From: Seongchinamella sediminis
GTDB taxonomy: Bacteria > Pseudomonadota > Gammaproteobacteria > Pseudomonadales > Halieaceae
Reading direction: 5' to 3'
DNA: 64,000 nt
NCBI RefSeq assembly: GCF_003457605.1
Contig: NZ_QRAN01000010.1
Span: 1 to 64,000 of the forward strand
The position numbers and the translations under genes were made by a program. Under the pieces are notes generated by a model that was not told the origin of the DNA, made no database searches, and saw only the letters and a list, made by a program, of their open reading frames with translations. Position 1 is the first letter of the stretch; every line of letters starts with the position of its first letter. Shown here in pieces: positions 49,077 through 56,901 of the stretch.

Positions 49077-50213
49077 CTAACAATCGCGGCGGGTATTGCC
49101 CGTAACCGCTCCAGCTACATTCACCCAACCGCCTTTGCGACAGGATTCCACCATTGCCGCAGTCACCGCATCGATGCGCGCCGCCGCTGCAAAATCAGGC
49201 CACGCCGGCGCTCCTATGGCGACTGCCGCGACCAGATCGCGCATTTCTATTACTTTCAGGTCATTAAAACCGAGTCCATGTCCGGAGGCGGGGCAGAAAG
49301 CGGCGTAGTCTGGTTGATCGTTACCGAGCAGAATACGGCGAAAACCTTGCGGGGCTTCGCCGTCCGCATGATACAGCCACAATTCGTTCTGCCGCTCCTG
49401 ATCAAAGAAGAGACTGCCTGCACTCCCCGATATCTCCAGGGTCAGCCCATTCTTCCGACCCCAGGCGATACGGCTGCACTCAATGGTCCCGATAGCGCCG
49501 CACTCGAAACGCAACAGCGCGTGCATCTGGTCTTCATTTTCCACCGGCCCATCCGGCCGCTCCGGAATAACGGTCTGGAAGTCTGCGCAGACTTCCGTCG
49601 GCTCCCCGACCAGCCGCTGGGTCAGGGACAGGATATGGCACAAGTCCCCCAGTGCGCCCAATCCTGCGAGGGAGCGACGCGTGCGCCAACCGCCATCGCG
49701 CAGAGGATCGGCCAGGTAATCTTCCACGTGAGTACCGCGCACGTGTCTAACTTGACCGATTTCGCCACGATCAATCAATTCCTTGGCGATGGAAATGACC
49801 GGATTCTTAACGTAATTGAAGCCGACCATCGTTATGCATCCTCGCGCCGCCGCCAGCGTCGCGAGCTCTCGCGACTCATCCGCCCCAAGCGCCAGCGGCT
49901 TCTCGCAGAAAACATGCTTGCCCTGTTCCAGAGCTGCCTTGGCCATAGGATAGTGAAGGTGATTGGGTGTACAGACGTCCACGATGTCGATTCGCGGATC
50001 CGCCACCACTTCACGCCAGTCACCAGTGCTACGACGAAAGCCCAGCAGTGCCGCCTGTTCCGCCGCTCGCGAGGCATCGAAATCCGCCAGCAGTTCGCAC
50101 TGCAACTCGGCGGAGGACGGAAAAACCAGCTTTGCAGTGTGCGCGGCCAGGGCGTGGGTTCTCCCCATGAAACCACTGCCGATCAAACCCAGTCTGAGTG
50201 CCTGCGACTGCAC
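49077..50213 (-). CDS. Second Gfo/Idh/MocA-family oxidoreductase of the iol operon
   Basis: A 378-residue NAD(P)-dependent dehydrogenase. LGLIGSGFMGRTHALAAH is the Rossmann start and FCEKPLALGADESREL the EKP motif; the C-terminal domain carries GLGALGDLCHILSLTQ with the usual active-site His and Asp region. It is more distant from IolG than IolG orthologues are from each other. Its place as first gene of the iol operon, nine bases before iolC, suggests oxidation of another inositol isomer (scyllo- or chiro-inositol) or of a derivative from phytate. GTG start with AGGAGG. Exact substrate unknown. Confidence 0.82.
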   Translation of the reverse strand: MQSQALRLGLIGSGFMGRTHALAAHTAKLVFPSSAELQCELLADFDASRAAEQAALLGFRRSTGDWREVVADPRIDIVDVCTPNHLHYPMAKAALEQGKHVFCEKPLALGADESRELATLAAARGCITMVGFNYVKNPVISIAKELIDRGEIGQVRHVRGTHVEDYLADPLRDGGWRTRRSLAGLGALGDLCHILSLTQRLVGEPTEVCADFQTVIPERPDGPVENEDQMHALLRFECGAIGTIECSRIAWGRKNGLTLEISGSAGSLFFDQERQNELWLYHADGEAPQGFRRILLGNDQPDYAAFCPASGHGLGFNDLKVIEMRDLVAAVAIGAPAWPDFAAAARIDAVTAAMVESCRKGGWVNVAGAVTGNTRRDC

Positions 50214-50261
50214 GATGCCTCCTGTGACCTGTACGCCGGGCCGAGGCCCACCGAAACCATA

Positions 50262-50334
50262 TATTCTATTTCTAAATTATGTGATAAATTTATTCTATTT
50301 CTACGGTTCAACGCAAGTGCTTGTTCTATTTTTG
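50262..50334. promoter_or_regulatory. Three helically phased TTCTATTT repeats in the divergent regulator/iol promoter
   Basis: TTCTATTT occurs at 50264-50271, 50293-50300 and 50324-50331, all in one orientation, 29 and 31 bases apart (close to three DNA turns). The first two lie in a 13-base repeat TATTCTATTTCTA. The A/T-rich 199-base gap separates the divergent iol operon and rpiR-type gene, so these are strong candidates for the regulator's binding sites. Read on the other strand the core is GAA-N3-GAA-like, recalling direct-repeat sites known for RpiR-type IolR. Confidence 0.6.
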
Positions 50335-50412
50335 GAGTATTTATTTCAAAATGATGGCTTCAAACATTATGCAGAGCCCCGCCACGGGTTCGCCGATAGG
50401 GACGTAACAACT

Positions 50413-51279
50413 ATGACCACCAAAGCCCCACAGGACTACGACATACTGCGCCAGCAGATGTCCGAACGCTATGAATCATTGAGCAAGCGCTTGCGTCAGA
50501 TCGCCAAGTTCGCGTGGGACAATCCCACCATCATGGCTATGGAAACCACCGCTGTCATTGCCGAACGCGCCGAGGTACAGCCGTCTGCGCTGATTCGCTT
50601 CGCCAAAGCCTTCGGGTATTCTGGTTTCAGCGACATGCAGCGCATATTCCAGGCGCATGTCACCGCTCGCTCTGCCAGCTACAAGGAGAGATTTCGCAAG
50701 GCAGCCGAGCGCGAGGAGATCAGTGGTGACTCCCCAGGCGGTATGTTGAAGGAGTACTGCGACGCAAGTCGCAACGCCCTTGAACACCTGCAGGATGAAA
50801 CCGACCCGGTAGCTTTGGAACAGGCCGTGGCACTGCTGGCCAGCGCCGAATATATCTACGTGATGGGACAACGCCGGTCATTCCCTGTGGCGACTTACGT
50901 CTATTACAACCTCACTCACCTCGACTGCCGCGCCCAACTACTCACCGGCATGGGAGGCATGCTGTTGGAACACGCCGACAGCATGACGGCAAACGATGTG
51001 CTGGTCGCCATCAGTTACAGTCCCTATTCGGAGGATACTGCCAAGGTCGTCGCCGCAGCGCGCGAAAAAGGTGTGCCGGTGATCGTACTGACCGACAGTT
51101 CGCTGAACGCAATCGCCCGCCAGGCCACCGTGTTCTTTGACATACACGATGCCGAGGTGTTCAGCTTTCGCTCACTGACAGCATCCATGTGCCTGGCGCA
51201 GGCCTTGACCACGGCTCTGGCGACGGATCGGGCAGACCTCAGTAGTGGCCTGCCTGCACGGGGCAAGCGCCAAAGATGA
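50413..51279 (+). CDS. iolR: RpiR-family transcriptional regulator of inositol catabolism (IolR-like)
   Basis: A 288-residue regulator with an N-terminal HTH_6 (RpiR-type) DNA-binding domain (about 20-90, TTAVIAERAEVQPSALIRFA and GYSGFSDMQRIFQ) and a C-terminal SIS domain (about 130-270, AEYIYVMGQRRSFPVATYVY, LVAISYSPYSEDTAKVVAAA). SIS domains bind phosphosugars, so the inducer may be an inositol catabolic intermediate such as DKGP. It is divergent from the iol operon and may be co-transcribed with phytase, iolB and iolA. AGGGACG precedes the ATG at 50413. The symbol is by function and position; not demonstrated. Confidence 0.88.
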   Translation: MTTKAPQDYDILRQQMSERYESLSKRLRQIAKFAWDNPTIMAMETTAVIAERAEVQPSALIRFAKAFGYSGFSDMQRIFQAHVTARSASYKERFRKAAEREEISGDSPGGMLKEYCDASRNALEHLQDETDPVALEQAVALLASAEYIYVMGQRRSFPVATYVYYNLTHLDCRAQLLTGMGGMLLEHADSMTANDVLVAISYSPYSEDTAKVVAAAREKGVPVIVLTDSSLNAIARQATVFFDIHDAEVFSFRSLTASMCLAQALTTALATDRADLSSGLPARGKRQR

Positions 51280-51364
51280 AGTTTTGTTCACCCGGTGCCA
51301 GCCTCTGTTTAATATCCAGCCCGTATTCTGGTAGCAGGAATTCAACCAACAAGGCGCTACCATT

Positions 51365-52729
51365 ATGATACCCAACTACCGACTACCGGCATCTCTTTCT
51401 ACAACACTGTGTGCTCTTACCCTGCTCGCCTCGGCACAAGTGCTCAGCGCTGCTCCCGCCAGCGTCCAGGCAACACTCGAAACCCGGCCCCATTTTGACG
51501 AGGCAGCGGGAAATTTCACCGATGTCGACGATCCGGCCATCTGGGTACATCCCAGCCGTCCTGGCTCAAGCCTGGTTGCCGGAACCCTTAAGGAAGGGGG
51601 TCTGGACCTGTACACCCTGGAGGGTAAGCTGCGGCAACATCTACCACCAAGGCCGGCGCCGTCCTGCGCCAACGCCGACAGCCCATGTGATAATGTGGCG
51701 GGACGCCTGAACAATGCCGAGATCGTCTACGCGTTCCCGCTCCAGGGCAAGCCCACAGACCTCGTCGTCGCTTCCGACCGGGGTTTCGACTCACTGGCGG
51801 TATTTGCGCTGGGCGCCGACGATAGTGGGCAGTACCGGCTCGAAGACATCACCGACACCACGGCCAGGCCAATCTTCAGCGCCGACCAGGCAGCCGTCAA
51901 CGCAGGCTACACCGCTTATGGCCTGGCAACCTACGGCGACCAGGGAAGCACCATGGTGCTGGTGAGCCAGAACAGCACTACCCGCGTCGCCCTGCTGGAA
52001 CTCAAGGAGGGCGCGAACGGTAGCGTGGGATTCACTCACCGGGCCTACCTGGACTTCCCGCACGAGTTCGCCACCGGCGAATCCCGCTGGGCTCCCTGCA
52101 GCGACGACGACATCGATCGCCCCCAATTCGAGGGCATGGTCGCCGACCCGGCCCACAACGCACTTTACCTGGCCCAGGAGGACGTAGGCATCTGGCGAAT
52201 CGCCATGGATGCACCCCAGGACCGTGAACAGTGGCAGTTGTTCGCCCGCGCCGCAGAGTTTGGTGTGCCTTACGACCGTCAATGGGATGAAAACGCTGGT
52301 GAGTACAACTGCACACTGTTGACCGAAGAGAATCCCGGCCTCGGCGACCCGCACCTGCATGCAGACCTGGAGGGCCTCACCCTGTATGACGCCGGCGACG
52401 GAAATGGCTATCTGCTGATTTCCAGCCAGGGCGACAACAGCGTTGCGGTTTACGAGCGCGGCGCGGGAAACCGCTACCTGGGCTCATTCCGGGTAGAGGA
52501 TGGCAGCGTCGACGGAGTCCAGGAGACCGATGGCATGATGGTGACCAACGTGGCCCTCGGCGAGGCATTCCCCGCGGGCTTGCTCGTCATGCACGACGGT
52601 GATGACCAGCCGACCGCCCAGGAAGGCAGCGGCGGCCCCCGCGAGGCAACCAATTTCAAATTTATTGACTGGGCCTCAATATCGAAGGCCCTGAATCTGC
52701 CAATGGATACCGGCAACCGGGTGCGCTGA
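51365..52729 (+). CDS. Secreted beta-propeller phytase (BPP)
   Basis: A 454-residue exported phytase with a signal peptide ending VLSAA. The first family motif DDPAIW is at residues 55-60, and ASDRGFDSLAVFAL, QFEGMVADPAHNALYLAQED and GYLLISSQGDNSVAVYE are propeller blades of Phytase PF02333. Calcium-dependent BPPs remove alternate phosphates from phytate and tend to leave a trisphosphate. The second motif, usually NNVDxRY, reads NNAEIVY (116-122), and about 15 extra residues with two cysteines (101 and 108) precede it. It sits 85 bases after the regulator gene and 25 before iolB, tying phytate hydrolysis to inositol use. Confidence 0.88.
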   Translation: MIPNYRLPASLSTTLCALTLLASAQVLSAAPASVQATLETRPHFDEAAGNFTDVDDPAIWVHPSRPGSSLVAGTLKEGGLDLYTLEGKLRQHLPPRPAPSCANADSPCDNVAGRLNNAEIVYAFPLQGKPTDLVVASDRGFDSLAVFALGADDSGQYRLEDITDTTARPIFSADQAAVNAGYTAYGLATYGDQGSTMVLVSQNSTTRVALLELKEGANGSVGFTHRAYLDFPHEFATGESRWAPCSDDDIDRPQFEGMVADPAHNALYLAQEDVGIWRIAMDAPQDREQWQLFARAAEFGVPYDRQWDENAGEYNCTLLTEENPGLGDPHLHADLEGLTLYDAGDGNGYLLISSQGDNSVAVYERGAGNRYLGSFRVEDGSVDGVQETDGMMVTNVALGEAFPAGLLVMHDGDDQPTAQEGSGGPREATNFKFIDWASISKALNLPMDTGNRVR

Positions 52730-52754
52730 GCGCCCTCACTTACAGGAGAACGAC

Positions 52755-53555
52755 ATGTCAAAACTGCTGTCCCGCCGCCAGGCCCCCGACAAGAGCGGAC
52801 GCACCCAGCACATCACACCGGCATCGGCCCAGTGGCAGTACGTCGGTTTCGAGTGCTTCAGCCTGCCTGCAGGCAAAGACCTGGAGCGCAACAGCGGCGA
52901 CCGCGAGCTTTGCCTGGTACTGGTGGGCGGGCGGGCCAGCGTGCAGGCGGGCGAGCAGGAATGGCTGGACATCGGTGAACGCGCTGGTCCTTTCGATGGC
53001 ACCGCGCCCTACGCTGTCTACGTGCCGCCGGGCTGCGACTACAGGATCACCGCGGAGAGCGACCTTGAACTGGCCGTGTGTTCCGCCCCAGCGAGCGGTC
53101 TCTACCCCGCTCGTCTTATCCGGCCGCAGGACTGCGAGCGCAGCGAGCGCGGTACTGGTACTAACCGTCGCCTGATCTGCAACATACTGTTTGGCAACAT
53201 GGACGCTGAGAGCCTGCTCGTGGTAGAGGTCATCACCCCCAATGGAAATTGGTCGAGCTATCCCCCGCACAAGCACGATACGGACGACGCTCCCCGGGAA
53301 ACACACCTGGAAGAAACTTACTACCACCGGCTTTCCCCGCCACAGGGCTTCGCTTTCCAGCGCGTATATACCGACGACCGCAGCCTGGATGAAACCATGG
53401 CAGTCGAGGACGGCGATGTAGTGATGGTCCCCCGGGGTTACCACCCGGTGGGAGCGCCTCACGGCTATGATTTGTACTATTTAAACGTAATGGCAGGGCC
53501 CACCCGGGAATGGATATTCCACAACGACCCGGCACATGAATGGATGCTCGACTGA
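52755..53555 (+). CDS. iolB: 5-Deoxy-glucuronate isomerase (IolB)
   Basis: A 266-residue double-cupin protein of normal IolB length. RELCLVLVGGRASVQAGEQ and PYAVYVPPGCDYRITAESD form the first cupin; NWSSYPPHKHDTD, HLEETYYHRLSPPQGF and VMVPRGYHPVGAPHGYDLYY carry the metal His and Glu ligands of the second. It isomerises 5-deoxy-glucuronate to 5-dehydro-2-deoxygluconate for IolC. It starts 25 bases after the phytase stop with GGAG upstream, so it is co-transcribed with phytase. Confidence 0.95.
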   Translation: MSKLLSRRQAPDKSGRTQHITPASAQWQYVGFECFSLPAGKDLERNSGDRELCLVLVGGRASVQAGEQEWLDIGERAGPFDGTAPYAVYVPPGCDYRITAESDLELAVCSAPASGLYPARLIRPQDCERSERGTGTNRRLICNILFGNMDAESLLVVEVITPNGNWSSYPPHKHDTDDAPRETHLEETYYHRLSPPQGFAFQRVYTDDRSLDETMAVEDGDVVMVPRGYHPVGAPHGYDLYYLNVMAGPTREWIFHNDPAHEWMLD

Positions 53556-53589
53556 ATTATTGACGCGAATTGACTGAGGACAACAACAT

Positions 53590-55083
53590 ATGAACAACGT
53601 AGTGGGCCACTTCATCGATGGTAAACTCATCGAAGATACTGAGCGTACGCAATCAATATTCAACCCATCCACGGGCGGATCCGAGCGTAATGTCGCCCTC
53701 GCTTCTGCGGCCACCACTGAACTGGCTATCGCGGCAGCTCAGAAAGCGTTTCCCGACTGGCGCAAAACTCCCGCAATCAAACGCGCACGAATCATGTTTA
53801 GGTTCAAAGAGTTGCTCGAGGAGAACGCGGAGACTATCTGTCGCCTTATTGGCGAGGAACATGGCAAGATTTCTCACGATGCCGCCGGCGAGCTACAAAG
53901 GGGTATTGAAAATGTCGAATTCGCCTGCGCTGCACCTGAGTTATTGAAAGGTGAACACAGTAGAAATGTCGGACCGGATATCGATTCCTGGAGCGAATTT
54001 CAACCACTTGGCGTCGTCGCCGGAATTACTCCTTTCAATTTTCCCGCCATGGTCCCAATGTGGATGTTTCCCCTGGCGCTGGTTTGCGGAAATACCTTCA
54101 TTCTTAAACCATCAGAGCGAGACCCCTCCGCTACCCTGTTCATCGCAAAGCTTCTATCGGAAGCCGGCCTCCCCGCCGGAGTAATGAATGTCGTCAACGG
54201 TGACAAGACCGCGGTGGACACTCTTCTGACTGATAGTCGAGTGAAAGCCGTTAGCTTTGTCGGTTCGACCCCCATAGCGGAGTACATCTACACCACAGCG
54301 ACAGCCAATGGTAAGCGTTGCCAGGCACTTGGCGGCGCAAAGAACCACGCCATCGTCATGCCAGATGCAGACATCGACAGCACAGTCAATCAACTTATCG
54401 GCGCAGCTTTCGGCTCATCTGGTGAACGATGCATGGCCCTCTCTGTAGTAATTGCAGTTGGCAAAACCGCCGGAGATACGCTTGTTGGAAAGCTATCGGC
54501 GGCTATGGCCAAATTGAAGGTTGGCTCTTTCGACAATGCGGAAAACGACTTTGGCCCCTTAATCACCGCCACACACAAAGCCAAAGTCGAGGATTTCATC
54601 ACCGGAGGAGAGAAACAAGGCGCGCTTGTCGTCGTAGATGGCCGCAACGTAGAAGTGGAGAGTCACGAATCTGGTTTCTTTGTAGGTGCCACGCTAATGG
54701 ACAATGTTGAGCCCCACATGGATAGCTACAGGGCCGAAATATTCGGTCCAGTGCTGCAAGTAGTCCGCGTGGAAACAATGAACGAAGCCATGCAACTGAT
54801 TGATGATCATGAATATGGCAACGGCACTTGCATATTCACCAGGGATGGCGAAGCTGCGCGCTTTTTCTCGGATCACATTCAGGTGGGCATGGTTGGAATA
54901 AATGTACCGCTTCCAGTACCGGTTGCATACCACAGTTTCGGCGGTTGGAAACGCTCACTTTTCGGTGACCTGCACGCCTACGGTCCAGATGGCGTGCGTT
55001 TCTACACCAAACGAAAAACAATCACTCAGCGTTGGCCATCAAGTGGCGTACGTGAAGGGGTGAGCATGTCATTCCCCTCTTGA
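53590..55083 (+). CDS. iolA: Methylmalonate-semialdehyde/malonate-semialdehyde dehydrogenase (IolA/MmsA)
   Basis: A 497-residue aldehyde dehydrogenase of the CoA-acylating MmsA branch. VVAGITPFNFPAMVPMWMFP is the cofactor region, SFVGSTPIAEYIY the Gly motif, and SSGERCMALSV carries the catalytic cysteine. In inositol catabolism it converts malonate semialdehyde to acetyl-CoA and CO2 with NAD and CoA, closing the pathway. Its third positions are less G/C-rich than those of its neighbours (in the first 41 codons 23 end in G or C, against 32 of 40 in iolB), which may mean a separate origin. GAGGA precedes the ATG. Last gene of the plus-strand unit. Confidence 0.93.
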   Translation: MNNVVGHFIDGKLIEDTERTQSIFNPSTGGSERNVALASAATTELAIAAAQKAFPDWRKTPAIKRARIMFRFKELLEENAETICRLIGEEHGKISHDAAGELQRGIENVEFACAAPELLKGEHSRNVGPDIDSWSEFQPLGVVAGITPFNFPAMVPMWMFPLALVCGNTFILKPSERDPSATLFIAKLLSEAGLPAGVMNVVNGDKTAVDTLLTDSRVKAVSFVGSTPIAEYIYTTATANGKRCQALGGAKNHAIVMPDADIDSTVNQLIGAAFGSSGERCMALSVVIAVGKTAGDTLVGKLSAAMAKLKVGSFDNAENDFGPLITATHKAKVEDFITGGEKQGALVVVDGRNVEVESHESGFFVGATLMDNVEPHMDSYRAEIFGPVLQVVRVETMNEAMQLIDDHEYGNGTCIFTRDGEAARFFSDHIQVGMVGINVPLPVPVAYHSFGGWKRSLFGDLHAYGPDGVRFYTKRKTITQRWPSSGVREGVSMSFPS

Positions 55084-55185
55084 GGAAAGCTGTTTGGCTA
55101 CCTCGCTCCCAGCCCCCGCACACCAACCGCGCTTAACAGCGCGAAAAAATATCCGCTGAAACGCATTCACGTATGACCAAGAACA

Positions 55186-56850
55186 CTACTCCAATTCGCG
55201 GCTGCGGTCGCGCACCGCCTTGAATTCCGACTGCGGCGACCAGGCGGGCCATGCGCCGTTGTTGCCCAGCTCGCGGATGATGTCATGGATCAACTCGATG
55301 TCCTGCACCGCGCCGCGCAGGTCCCAGTCGGGACTCCAGGCATCGCAGGTCTGGTGATAGCAGTTGCCGACGTAGTCGGCAATCCAGGCGTCGCCCGCCG
55401 CGCGGCCGCCGTCAACCAGGTCGGCACCGCCGGCGATGCCCATAATCAACAGCACGGGGACGCCTTCACGGGCCAGCGAGAAATGATCGGCGCGGTAGAA
55501 CAGCCCGTTTTCCGGCAGGTTTTCCGGCGTTACATAGCGCCCCTGCCGTTTGGCGGCGCGCTCCAGGTAATCCTCCAGTTCGCTCTGCCCCTCACCCACC
55601 AGGATGACGTCATGCGCCGGGCCCGCCGTCTGCAGGATGTCCAGGGTGAAGTTGGCCACGGTACTTGCCAGCGGGTACACCGGGTTGGCGGCGTAAGTGG
55701 CGGAGCCCAGCAAGCCGCTTTCTTCCGCGGTCCAGGCGGCAAAGACCACGCTGCGCTGCAGTGGCGGGCCGGCCTGCAACACCCTCGCCAGTTCGATGAC
55801 ACCCGCCGTTCCCAGGGCGTCATCGTTGGCGCCCGGGCGCACGGTCCGGCCTTCGCTGTCCGGCTCACCCTGGCCAAAGGCGTCCCAGTGGGAGGCCACC
55901 ATCAGTGTTTCGTCGGCGCGGGTGGTGCCGGGCAGGCGAGCGAGCACATTCTGGCTCTCGATACGCTGGACCGCCACGCCGGCCGCGGCATCGAACCGCG
56001 TGTTCGGCATTGCGAAAGCGCTGAAGTCCGGGTGCCGGGCCAGGGTGCGCTGCTCATCGAGGTCCAGCCCGGCGCTGGCGAACAGGCGGCTGGCGGCGTC
56101 CCAGTGCATCCAGCCCTGCAGCTGCAGCGAGCGCTCGCTGCCGGGGGACAACACCATGCTGAAATTCTCGCCGGGTGAGGCGGAGGCGACACCCCAGCCG
56201 TAACCTGCCGCCTTGTCTTCATGAATGACGATCGCCGCGATTGCGCCGCGCCGTTCGGCCTCCTCGAACTTGTAGGCCCAGCGCCCGTAATAGGTCATCC
56301 GCTTACCACCGAAGCGCTGGCCCACGGGCTCGCCCGCCGCGGCCGAGAAGTCCGGATCGTTAACCAGGAACAGCGCCACCTTGCCGCTGAGATCGATGTC
56401 GCCATAGTCGTCCCAGTCCCGCTCCGGGGCGCTGGCGCCAAAGCCGACGAACACCACCGGGGCGTTCTCCACCCGCACTGCGGCTTTGGGCTGCAGGGTG
56501 GACAGCGCCACGTCCGCGCCCTGGGCCAGCTGGACAGACTTATCGCCTGTCCGGACCGCGAAAGCGGGCTCGTTGACCTGGGTCTGCCACAGGGGCACCG
56601 GCTGGGTCCAGCGGCCGCTGACGCCCCCCGGTTCCAGCCCCAACTCGCGAAACTGTTCGATGAGGTAGGCGACGGTTTTTTCCTCTCCCGGCCCACCGGG
56701 AGCGCGCCCGGCAAATTCATCCGAGGCCAGGGTTTTGACAATGGCGGACAGGCGATCAGCGTCGATCCGGGGCGCAGGTGCTTCCGTCGCGACAGCGGCT
56801 CCACCGAGCAGCAGGAGCACAGCCAGGGAGGCGGGGGCAAAGTACTTCAT
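55186..56850 (-). CDS. Exported M28-family aminopeptidase-like metallopeptidase
   Basis: A 554-residue protein with a signal peptide (MKYFAPASLAVLLLL...). A PA-like region (about 130-290) precedes the M28 catalytic domain with the zinc ligands in VASHWDAFG (His, Asp), RPGANDDALGTAGVIE (Asp), WTAEESGLLGS (Glu-Glu), a later Asp and YHQTCDAW (His). It likely trims N-terminal residues from peptides in the periplasm. The ATG at 56850 has AGGAA upstream; a longer frame to 56892 lacks a signal. The S8-CUB protease gene lies 51 bases upstream on the same strand, a probable operon. Confidence 0.9.
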   Translation of the reverse strand: MKYFAPASLAVLLLLGGAAVATEAPAPRIDADRLSAIVKTLASDEFAGRAPGGPGEEKTVAYLIEQFRELGLEPGGVSGRWTQPVPLWQTQVNEPAFAVRTGDKSVQLAQGADVALSTLQPKAAVRVENAPVVFVGFGASAPERDWDDYGDIDLSGKVALFLVNDPDFSAAAGEPVGQRFGGKRMTYYGRWAYKFEEAERRGAIAAIVIHEDKAAGYGWGVASASPGENFSMVLSPGSERSLQLQGWMHWDAASRLFASAGLDLDEQRTLARHPDFSAFAMPNTRFDAAAGVAVQRIESQNVLARLPGTTRADETLMVASHWDAFGQGEPDSEGRTVRPGANDDALGTAGVIELARVLQAGPPLQRSVVFAAWTAEESGLLGSATYAANPVYPLASTVANFTLDILQTAGPAHDVILVGEGQSELEDYLERAAKRQGRYVTPENLPENGLFYRADHFSLAREGVPVLLIMGIAGGADLVDGGRAAGDAWIADYVGNCYHQTCDAWSPDWDLRGAVQDIELIHDIIRELGNNGAWPAWSPQSEFKAVRDRSRELE

Positions 56851-56901
56851 TGGGAGTTCCTGAATTAGGCATTGCAGAGAGTCTAGCAGCAATTGAAAAC
56901 A

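Noticed and set aside
49077-50213. Calling this gene iolG as well
   Set aside because: The 43381-44382 product has the diagnostic IolG blocks; this one is clearly more distant.
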